From contig CAYZXL010000114.1 of the NCBI GenBank assembly GCA_964482435.1, positions 1 through 8,816 of the forward strand: 8,816 nt of DNA, given 5' to 3'. Source of the stretch: CAYZXL01 sp964482435. GTDB taxonomy: Bacteria > Auribacterota > JABMQX01. The position numbers and the translations under genes are program-made. This document shows, one piece after another, positions 1 to 5,651 of the stretch (the first letter of the stretch is position 1; each line of letters starts with the position of its first letter). The notes below the pieces were generated by a model. That model did no database searches and was not told where the DNA came from. It worked only from the letters and a program-made list of their open reading frames with translations.

Positions 1-61
1 TCCTCCGCTCCATCTCTGGAACCCCAAAAATCACTTTTCGGCTGAATTTCTAGGCGGTCCT

Positions 62-85
62 TCTTTGTGTCTTTGCGGCTTTGCG
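62..85. repeat. Three-unit 8-bp tandem repeat (minus strand CGCAAAGN)
   Basis: Read on the plus strand, positions 62-69, 70-77 and 78-85 are TCTTTGTG, TCTTTGCG and GCTTTGCG: three 8-base units with only two variable positions. On the minus strand this is a CGCAAAG-type array lying about 30 bases past the stop codon of the YkuD-family gene. No coding frame is supported. From memory, similar CGCAAAG-rich strings recur between genes in unrelated bacterial genomes, but copy number in this genome cannot be judged from one window. Confidence 0.6.
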
Positions 86-113
86 AGAGTCATGCCGGGT
101 CGCCGCGTAGCGG

Positions 114-740
114 TTATTTTGACGGCGGAATCTTCACCGTCGAGCCGAGGTTCATGACCATGAACAACTCTTCGATATCCTTGTTCTCGACGGCAATTCC
201 GCCCTGAGTCCAGTCCACGCCCGCTCCTCCCCCGTGAATGCCGATCTCTCCACCAAGCTTTGTGTTCCAGGGGGGCCTTTTCCTTGCGGCGATGGCCTCG
301 ATTATCCGGTCGTGCTCCTCTCTTGAAATAAGCCCGCTCTCCAGACCGCGTTCCGCGTCCTCCTGATTCGGATAGCTCAACCCCAGAAAAAGATGAAACC
401 TGCTTCGGTCGTTCTTTGTGCAGATATAGAAATCTCCTTCCGGCGTGCAGCCATCCCCTTCTTTTCTTTTATCATCCACGGGATTGAGTCCCAGCGCAAT
501 CCGATAAACCTTGACCAGCCTCTCTCCGTCGTAAAGCTCCATTTCCCGTCGAGCCTTGTGAATGACGAGATTCGGGCTCTTTACGGATAGCGCGAGAGGC
601 ACCTCGTGCGTGGTTTTCCGCCGCCGTCGCCAGCCCAGCTTCGGCGCCCACGTCTTCCGAAAGTAAGGGTAGTACCACCACAGAAGCGGAAGGACGAAGA
701 TTCCTGAGACCAGCAGAACGATGATGAGCAGGGCACTCAC
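114..740 (-). CDS. Membrane-anchored L,D-transpeptidase (YkuD) family protein lacking the catalytic Cys
   Basis: A 208-residue protein with one N-terminal hydrophobic segment (about residues 3-24, ending WWYYPYF) and then a basic stretch (RRRRK). This suggests an inner-membrane anchor with the rest of the protein in the periplasm. Residues about 57-205 match the YkuD L,D-transpeptidase fold: a beta-rich start (NLVIHKARREMELYDGERLV), TPEGDFYI near 99-106, IGIHGG with His169, and a final block near 177-190. In active members that block reads S/T-x-G-C-I-x-x-x-N-x-D with Cys as nucleophile; here it is TQGGIAVENKD, with Gly181 at the Cys position. The protein may therefore be inactive or non-canonical. 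Active relatives cross-link peptidoglycan or attach proteins to it. The start is GTG, with GAGGG five bases upstream. The preceding heptosyltransferase gene ends only 7 bases away, implying one transcript. The family call is firm; the activity is doubtful. Confidence 0.88.
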   Translation of the reverse strand: MSALLIIVLLVSGIFVLPLLWWYYPYFRKTWAPKLGWRRRRKTTHEVPLALSVKSPNLVIHKARREMELYDGERLVKVYRIALGLNPVDDKRKEGDGCTPEGDFYICTKNDRSRFHLFLGLSYPNQEDAERGLESGLISREEHDRIIEAIAARKRPPWNTKLGGEIGIHGGGAGVDWTQGGIAVENKDIEELFMVMNLGSTVKIPPSK

Positions 741-747
741 GATTCCC

Positions 748-1797
748 TCACGATGGGGCTATGGTTTTCCTGCGTACAGCGAGGTATCTCTTGCATGCCT
801 GGTAAGCCGCATCAACCGAAATCTGCTTCATGCACGCAACGGATAGACTGCATTTCCTGCTGAAGCATGGGCTGCAGGGAAGGGTGCTCGTCAAAACCGT
901 GTGCTGACTCCCATACGGACCCGTTCTCGCCGGACTCGTTGGACCGTAAAGCCCAACCACGGGAGTCCCCACAGCCGCAGCTATGTGTATCGGGCCGCTA
1001 TCGTTTCCCGCGACGACATCCGCCTTTTTCATCAAGCAGACAAGTTCCCGAAGGGTCGTCTTGCCCGAGAAGTCCATCGTCCGGGAACCACTCAGGAAGG
1101 CTATCCTCTCGGTCGTTCTCCGCTCACCCGAAGACCCGACCAGCCCAACCTGTACGCGCTCCTCGTTCGTCAACCTCTCGACAAGCGAAGCGAAACTCTC
1201 GACGGGCCATCGTTTGGTTCGCCACCTTCCTCCGGGAGCGAGAACGACGAAAGGCCTTTTGCCGTCATATGCCATCTGCGAAAGGAGAGTCTTTGTGGTT
1301 TTGCTGACCCGAGGAGAGATGCCGACCGGAAATTCCTTCTCGTCTGAAGCGTCTGCCCCGACGGCAAGCATGTATCTCTCCACAGAGTGCATCTCGCGCG
1401 CCCGCGCCGCCACTTTCCTGTCGTAGAATATCGGCGCCATCTCTCGCGCTTCGGCGAATCCAATCACTTCTTTCGCCCCCGAAAGAAACGCAATCAAACC
1501 GCTGCGGAAAAGCCCTTGCAGGTCAAAGACAAGGTCGTAGCGAGTCCGTCGGAGCCTCTGCACGAGCGTCACCGCCTTTTTGACCGCCGTGAAGAAACGC
1601 CCCGGCCTCCGCCAACTCGCCCTGTCCCACAAATGAATCGCTTTCAGGTACGCGTTATCAAGCAAAACCTCCCCAAGCTCCTCGTTCACAAGCCAGTCAA
1701 TCGTCGCGTCGGGATACCTTTTCCGAAGGCACTTCAAAACAGGAAGAGCCTGCACGACGTCACCGAGAGAACTTGGCTTGATAATGAGAATCTTCAC
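748..1797 (-). CDS. Glycosyltransferase family 9, LPS heptosyltransferase-like
   Basis: A 349-residue cytoplasmic GT9 enzyme of the WaaC/WaaF type, which transfers ADP-heptose (or a related sugar) onto the growing LPS inner core at the inner membrane. Residues 1-20 hold the hallmark KILIIKPSSLGDVVQALPV, with Asp13 at the position of the catalytic base in this family. FDLQGLFRSG follows near 91-100. The C-terminal Rossmann half has VLAPGGRWRTKRWP (about 185-198) and the donor-site block GNDSGPIHIAAAVGTPVVGL (about 264-283), followed by YGPTSP. Four cysteines near 308-322 (CSPC, C, C) match a tail common in WaaF-like proteins. Length is normal for the family. The start is GTG with AGAGG about nine bases upstream, overlapping the stop region of the yjbQ-like gene. 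Whether it is heptosyltransferase I, II or another GT9 cannot be decided from sequence alone, so no symbol is given. It supports a Gram-negative, LPS-bearing host. Confidence 0.93.
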   Translation of the reverse strand: MKILIIKPSSLGDVVQALPVLKCLRKRYPDATIDWLVNEELGEVLLDNAYLKAIHLWDRASWRRPGRFFTAVKKAVTLVQRLRRTRYDLVFDLQGLFRSGLIAFLSGAKEVIGFAEAREMAPIFYDRKVAARAREMHSVERYMLAVGADASDEKEFPVGISPRVSKTTKTLLSQMAYDGKRPFVVLAPGGRWRTKRWPVESFASLVERLTNEERVQVGLVGSSGERRTTERIAFLSGSRTMDFSGKTTLRELVCLMKKADVVAGNDSGPIHIAAAVGTPVVGLYGPTSPARTGPYGSQHTVLTSTLPCSPCFSRKCSLSVACMKQISVDAAYQACKRYLAVRRKTIAPS

Positions 1798-1810
1798 CGT
1801 GCAGACCCTC

Positions 1811-2215
1811 TTACTGAGCTGCCCCCATGACCTTCACTTGAACTCTTCGCGTCCGCGGCCCGTCGAATTCGCATAAGTAAATCCCCTGCCACGTTCCGAG
1901 CACGGGCTGCCCGTTCTCGACGGGAATCGCCACACAGCAACCCATGATGCTCGCCTTGATGTGCGCGGCGGAGTTCCCTTCCGAGTGCCGGTATCCGTCT
2001 TCAAAAGGGATTCTCTTATTCAACTCCATGAGAATGTCGGCGCGGACCGTCGGGTCCGCGTTCTCGTTAATCGTGACGCCCGCCGTCGTGTGAGGTACGA
2101 AAACAAAACACATCCCGTCGTTGACTTCGGAGCTGCGCACCTTAGTTACCACTTCCGACGTTATGTCCACCAGCTCCGTCCGCTGATGCGTCGAGACAGA
2201 AAAAGTGAAAACCAT
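1811..2215 (-). CDS. yjbQ: YjbQ / UPF0047 family protein (secondary thiamine-phosphate synthase type)
   Basis: A 134-residue single-domain protein covering the full usual length of the YjbQ (UPF0047, TIGR00149-type) family. Signature blocks seen are PHTTAGVTINENAD (about 41-54), GYRHSEGNSAAHIKAS (about 74-89) and GTWQGIYLCEFDGPR (about 107-121). The conserved histidines 42, 77 and 85 are the likely metal or active-site residues. The family is often labelled secondary thiamine-phosphate synthase because a member gave weak ThiE-like activity; the true cellular role is poorly defined, and nothing nearby is a thiamine gene. The ATG is preceded by a strong GGAGG four bases upstream, which fixes the start. 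Its stop (TAA) lies 13 bases before the GTG of the heptosyltransferase gene, so the two are probably co-transcribed. Confidence 0.93.
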   Translation of the reverse strand: MVFTFSVSTHQRTELVDITSEVVTKVRSSEVNDGMCFVFVPHTTAGVTINENADPTVRADILMELNKRIPFEDGYRHSEGNSAAHIKASIMGCCVAIPVENGQPVLGTWQGIYLCEFDGPRTRRVQVKVMGAAQ

Positions 2216-2274
2216 CTATCCTCCTTCGACTTTTGATTCGGTGGATCGCTGACGAGACTTGCTCTCCGCTCCCA

Positions 2275-2304
2275 ATGCTATCCTCGCTCGGAAGAACCTA
2301 TCAA
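2275..2304 (-). promoter_or_regulatory. Candidate sigma70-type promoter for the yjbQ-GT9-YkuD operon
   Basis: On the minus strand, TTGATA (2299-2304, five of six bases of the -35 consensus) is followed after 18 bases by TAGCAT (2275-2280, four of six of the -10 consensus). This lies in the 102-base gap between the truA stop and yjbQ and would give a leader of roughly 50 bases. The same layout, TTGATA, 18 bases, TAG-N-AT, occurs before the sulfatase gene. This is a motif match only. Confidence 0.35.
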
Positions 2305-2317
2305 GCGAAAACGCCAT

Positions 2318-3088
2318 CTACGACCTGCGCTCGGCATATTTTACTTCCACGAGACATAACCCGTGTGCCGGCACGGTGGCACCTGCGCGACACCTGTCCC
2401 GCGATTCCAGGATTGTCCGCACTTCCTCCGGCTCGATTTTCCCGACGCCAACCTTTATCAGCGTCCCGACGATGGAACGCACCATTTTGTAAAGAAAACC
2501 GTCGGCCTCCACGTCAATGAAAATGTAGTGCCCCTCTTGCGTCAGCTCGATTTTCTTGATCGTCCTGGTCGGGTCATCCACCTTTCGCCCCGGGTTGACT
2601 CCAAAAGCCAAGAAGTCGTGCGTTCCTACCAGGGAATTCGCCGCTCTCCGCATTTTTTCGACGTCAAGCCCCGGCACAAAAACATAGACCGACGTCGCAC
2701 TGTGCCGACCTGGGACCCGACAGTTCAAAATCGAGTAGCGGTACACCTTCGTCACAGCATCGTACCGGCTGTGAAAAGACAGCGGCACCTCTTCCGCGGA
2801 AAGCACGCGAATGTCCACCGGCAGAGTCTCGTTCAGGCGCGCCTTCAGCTCGTCGGGCGAGACCTCCGTTTCGGCCTTGAAGTGAACCACCTGTCCCTGG
2901 GCGTGAACTCCGGTATCCGTCCTCCCCGACGCATGGACCCTCGCCTTTTTCCCTAAGACTCGCTCGATAGCTTCCTCCAGCACCCCCTGGATCGTCCGCG
3001 CATCGCGCTGGAGTTGCCAACCGTGGTAGCTCGCGCCATCGTATCGCAAGACGAGTTTGAAGTTTCTCGGCAGGTTCTCCTGACTCAT
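2318..3088 (-). CDS. truA: tRNA pseudouridine synthase A
   Basis: A 256-residue cytoplasmic enzyme that converts uridines 38-40 of the tRNA anticodon arm to pseudouridine. Residues 10-30 show the TruA opening (KLVLRYDGASYHGWQLQ). GRTDTGVHAQGQVVHF (about 55-70) holds the catalytic Asp58. KVYRYSI (about 114-120) has the conserved active-site Tyr118. GTHDFLAF, DPTRTI, GFLYKMVRSIVGTLI (about 197-211) and AHGLCLVEVKY (about 241-251) complete the family pattern. An in-frame GTG at 3139 would add 17 residues, but the ATG at 3088 is preferred: GAGGG sits four bases upstream, and the residues before it have no family match. It is 102 bases from the next gene, yjbQ, and 149 bases after the sulfatase stop, so its own promoter is possible, though none is convincing. 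Confidence 0.97.
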   Translation of the reverse strand: MSQENLPRNFKLVLRYDGASYHGWQLQRDARTIQGVLEEAIERVLGKKARVHASGRTDTGVHAQGQVVHFKAETEVSPDELKARLNETLPVDIRVLSAEEVPLSFHSRYDAVTKVYRYSILNCRVPGRHSATSVYVFVPGLDVEKMRRAANSLVGTHDFLAFGVNPGRKVDDPTRTIKKIELTQEGHYIFIDVEADGFLYKMVRSIVGTLIKVGVGKIEPEEVRTILESRDRCRAGATVPAHGLCLVEVKYAERRS

Positions 3089-3237
3089 TGCACCCTCGAC
3101 ACGATTGCTCCTCGGCGCAGACGCGTCCGTGCACAACACAGCCCCCGTCTCCCCGACTGCCAGCTACGACAACCAGGCAAGAAAATGGAACCGCCCTGAC
3201 CTATAAGCGTCGAAGCCACCGCGGGGCCTTCGGTTGC
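3089..3237. other. Intergenic gap between the sulfatase gene and truA
   Basis: Holds no supported gene if TruA starts at 3088. On the minus strand, a weak hairpin at 3211-3232 (CGAA...TTCG outer arms, GCC/GGC inner arms, one bulged G) begins just after the sulfatase stop. No T-run follows it, so it is at best a poor terminator. No good promoter hexamer pair was found. Confidence 0.4.
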
Positions 3238-5460
3238 TCAACGTTCCTGCTTCGTCGGGGAGGATTGGGCTTTCAACCGCTGGAGCGTGTAGCTCGTCAC
3301 GCGCGTAACGTACTCGTACGAGTCCTTCATCGCTGCCTCGAGCTGCGGGAGAGCGAGGCGCGCCTTCTCCCCAATCCGGCCCAGAGCCCACGCGGCACTC
3401 AGCCGGACAGTCGGCGACTCGTGCGTCAGCGCGGCAACAAGAACCGGCAGCGCTTCTTTTTCACGCCCCCATTGGCACATCGCTTCTGCAACGGCAACGC
3501 GAACCACCGGCGACGGGTCGTTCAATAATTCCGCAACAGCCGCTTTCGCCCTCTCGACGTCCTGCGCCTCAGCGCAAACATTCTTCAATCCGACGACAGC
3601 CCAGTACCGAACCGAGCCGTGCGGGTCGCCAAGGGTCTCCAGATACTTGGGTATCGCTTTCCCGTCAAGGCCGTCGAGCGCCTTTATCGCCCGAAGACGC
3701 TCGAGGAGGTCCATCTGGTCGAGCTTTTCGCGCCAGTGCGCTGTTTTTGCGCTCGGCAAGTCAGGCGGCGAGACGGAGCCCGCACCTTCCCCTGCCACCA
3801 ACCGCACCTCCTCGCTGTCGCGGAACCCAAGCCGACATGCCTTTGCACGCAGCACCTCACCGGTCTTCAGCTTGACTGGCTCCGTGTACAGCTTCCATCG
3901 CGTCTTGTTTCCGTCACCGATTTTGTAGGCGATGGATGCACCCGGTGTCGCGCATGAAATCTTAACCGTCACTCGGTCAGAAATTGTGTCGAGGCGTGCC
4001 GAAAACACTGGCGCGGCAGTCTTCTCCCATTTCCCGCCCGGCCTCTTCATCTCATCGAACTCCGGCTCGGGAATCAACCCGACGTCCCCCGTCTCCTTCA
4101 TCCATTCCAGGTGCGCCCTGCGCATCCGCTCGAGAACGTGCCGGTACTCCGCGTCGCCACCCAGATTTCGCACCTCGTGAGGGTCCCTCACCGCATCGTA
4201 GAGTTCCTCGACCGGCTTCGACGGCATGAAGTAGTTCTTTTGCGGTCCGACGAGCTTCCCCTCCGCGTTCAGCCGCCGCATCTCCTGCATCGTCGGCATC
4301 TGGTTCATGTAATCAATGTCTTGCCCGTAGGTCAGGTGCGGCATGTAATTGCGAATATATTTGTACTGCTTATCGCGCACGCCACGAATAATGTCGTACG
4401 TCTCATCCATCCGGTCGCGGGCCGCAAACACGCACTCACGCGCTTTTCCCCTCTGACTACCGAGGAATGCCTGCCCCTGCATGTGCTCAGGCACCTTCAC
4501 CCCGGCCAGAGAAAGCACCGTCGGCCCGAAATCCACGAACGCAATAAGCTCGTCATTTACCGTCCCCGGTCGAAGAGCGTCCGGATTGTCCGGTCCTGCA
4601 ATCTTTCGGAGCTTCTCCGGCACACGAATAATCAACGGCGCTCGAATCCCCGAGTCGTAAATCCACCGCTTCGCGCGCGGCAAACCTCGCCCGTGATCCG
4701 CCCAGAACCACACAATCGTTTCGTCGAAAAGCCCATCCTCCTCGAGCTGCCGCAAAATCTCAGCCGCCTCCTTGTCCATCAGCGTCATGATGTCGTAGTA
4801 CTGCGCCCAATCCCGACGAACGGCTGGCGTGTCCGGGTAATATGGCGGCAGGACGGCCCTCGCGGGGTCATGCTTCTCGTGCGGCCCGAGTGAAGCAATC
4901 CGCTTTTGAAAAGCCTCGCGCTGGTTGCGAATCTGGCTCTCGTGGGTCGTGGTCAGGTTGATCACCGAGAAGAACGGTTGACCCTCCGCCCGGCCACGCC
5001 AGTCGGCCTTGTTGCTGTTCTCGTCCCACGCCGTCAGGGGCGAAGCGAACTGATAGTCGGTCTTCACGTTGTTCGTACAGTAGTAACCAACCGCCCGCAA
5101 GTATTCCGGGAAACACTTGACGCACGGCGGCGGCACACCCTCGCATCGCATCTGGTGCGTGCCTATCGTCGTCGCATACATTCCCGTGATAATCGCCGAC
5201 CGTGACGGCGCACAAACCCCGGCGCTTGTGAAAACGTTCGTGTAGCGCATTCCTTCCGCCGCGAGCCTGTCGAGGTTCGGCGTCACCGCATACTTATCGC
5301 CACAGCAGCCCAGGTCGGGACTCGTATCCTCGGCGCTGATCCAGAGGATGTTCGGCCGCTCAACGTGAAGCGCATCCTCTGCTCGCACACAAGTTCTCTT
5401 AGAAGCCACCGCCATCGCCGCTCCTGTCATCGTCTTCAAAAACTCTCGCCTTTTCATCAT
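3238..5460 (-). CDS. Exported sulfatase (S1 family) with chitobiase-C-like and HEAT-repeat C-terminus
   Basis: A 740-residue protein. The N-terminus KRREFLK (Arg4-Arg5) followed by a short hydrophobic run looks like a Tat signal, possibly cleaved near CVRA/EDA. Residues about 35-480 form a formylglycine-dependent sulfatase: PNILWISAEDTSP carries acidic metal ligands (Glu44/Asp45), CAPSRSAIITG holds Cys83, the residue converted to formylglycine, with Arg87, then His173, and ADHG with Asp255/His256 and Lys264. The sulfatase domain ends with the usual EELYD...DPHEVRNL block. Residues about 484-558 resemble the beta-sandwich found at the C-terminus of chitobiases (CATPGASIAYK..., KLKTGEVLRAKA). 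Residues about 575-730 are alpha-helical HEAT-type repeats (SVRYWAVVGL, PVVRVAVAEAM, TVRLSAAWALG). It would remove sulfate esters from an extracytoplasmic glycan; the substrate is unknown. The GH38-like gene upstream suggests a sulfated mannose-containing glycan. Two adjacent ATG codons exist; AGAGG upstream serves either. Confidence 0.93.
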   Translation of the reverse strand: MMKRREFLKTMTGAAMAVASKRTCVRAEDALHVERPNILWISAEDTSPDLGCCGDKYAVTPNLDRLAAEGMRYTNVFTSAGVCAPSRSAIITGMYATTIGTHQMRCEGVPPPCVKCFPEYLRAVGYYCTNNVKTDYQFASPLTAWDENSNKADWRGRAEGQPFFSVINLTTTHESQIRNQREAFQKRIASLGPHEKHDPARAVLPPYYPDTPAVRRDWAQYYDIMTLMDKEAAEILRQLEEDGLFDETIVWFWADHGRGLPRAKRWIYDSGIRAPLIIRVPEKLRKIAGPDNPDALRPGTVNDELIAFVDFGPTVLSLAGVKVPEHMQGQAFLGSQRGKARECVFAARDRMDETYDIIRGVRDKQYKYIRNYMPHLTYGQDIDYMNQMPTMQEMRRLNAEGKLVGPQKNYFMPSKPVEELYDAVRDPHEVRNLGGDAEYRHVLERMRRAHLEWMKETGDVGLIPEPEFDEMKRPGGKWEKTAAPVFSARLDTISDRVTVKISCATPGASIAYKIGDGNKTRWKLYTEPVKLKTGEVLRAKACRLGFRDSEEVRLVAGEGAGSVSPPDLPSAKTAHWREKLDQMDLLERLRAIKALDGLDGKAIPKYLETLGDPHGSVRYWAVVGLKNVCAEAQDVERAKAAVAELLNDPSPVVRVAVAEAMCQWGREKEALPVLVAALTHESPTVRLSAAWALGRIGEKARLALPQLEAAMKDSYEYVTRVTSYTLQRLKAQSSPTKQER

Positions 5461-5475
5461 TCGGCCCTCTCCCGG

Positions 5476-5562
5476 TCATTTATTCTCTCCGTAGCTCACG
5501 GCGACTCTTTCTTCCGTGGCTGTCTTCCATGTTTTCACTCCCGATCGGTGTTCGAACTTCAT
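5476..5562 (-). CDS. Possible 28-residue leader ORF upstream of the sulfatase
   Basis: A short ATG-to-TGA frame begins about 10 bases after the predicted transcription start and ends 15 bases before the sulfatase ATG. It encodes MKFEHRSGVK..., a charged, hydrophilic peptide ending YGENK, with no repeats of a single amino acid and no similarity I recognise. The ribosome site is weak (GAG in GAGCTGGGC, just before the ATG). It could be a translated leader or chance. Confidence 0.18.
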   Translation of the reverse strand: MKFEHRSGVKTWKTATEERVAVSYGENK

Positions 5563-5579
5563 GCCCAGCTCGAGAATTC

Positions 5580-5609
5580 ATTCTACGGGATGCCACGCCG
5601 ATTTATCAA
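5580..5609 (-). promoter_or_regulatory. Sigma70-type promoter candidate for the sulfatase gene
   Basis: On the minus strand, TTGATA (5604-5609) and TAGAAT (5580-5585) each match five of six consensus bases and are separated by 18 bases. This is the best promoter match in the window. Start of transcription would be near 5573, giving a leader of about 110 bases before the sulfatase ATG. One arm of an inverted repeat (5591-5600) lies in the spacer. A second small palindrome (5573-5584, AGAAT/ATTCT arms) covers the -10 and start region, so a bound repressor is conceivable. Confidence 0.5.
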
Positions 5610-5632
5610 CGTCGTCAAGAGGCGGCGCGGCA
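5591..5632 (-). repeat. Inverted repeat with 10-base arms overlapping the sulfatase promoter
   Basis: On the minus strand, TGCCGCGCCG (5632-5623) can pair with CGGCGTGGCA (5600-5591) over ten pairs, one of them G-T, around a 22-base loop. The loop contains the -35 box TTGATA, and the downstream arm lies in the promoter spacer. It may be an operator, or an RNA hairpin at the end of the GH38-like transcript. No T-run follows, so a classical terminator is unlikely. Confidence 0.5.
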
Positions 5633-5635
5633 CTC

Positions 5636-5651
5636 GCTGATTCGTATCAGC
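5636..5651 (-). other. Short hairpin directly after the GH38-like stop codon
   Basis: The palindrome GCTGAT, four-base loop, ATCAGC abuts the TGA stop at 5652-5654. Six base pairs and no following T-run make it a weak terminator candidate; it might instead protect the mRNA 3' end. Confidence 0.3.

Noticed and set aside
97..120. Terminator after the YkuD gene (CCGC/GCGG stem near TTATTTT)
   Set aside because: The stem is only four pairs, and the T-run lies on the plus strand inside the end of the minus-strand gene, so it would not end the operon transcript.
829..876. Four-cysteine tail (CSPC...C...C) in the heptosyltransferase as a novel metal site
   Set aside because: A cysteine-bearing tail of this form is common in WaaF-like GT9 proteins, so it is a family trait rather than a novelty.
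3089..3139. Longer TruA from a GTG start at 3139
   Set aside because: The extra 17 residues have no family match, while the ATG at 3088 has a well-spaced GAGGG.
3211..3232. Rho-independent terminator after the sulfatase
   Set aside because: The stem is short with a bulge or mismatch and no T-run follows on the minus strand.
4111..4893. A 260-codon plus-strand open frame
   Set aside because: Antisense to the sulfatase domain; Arg/His-rich shadow product with no family signature.
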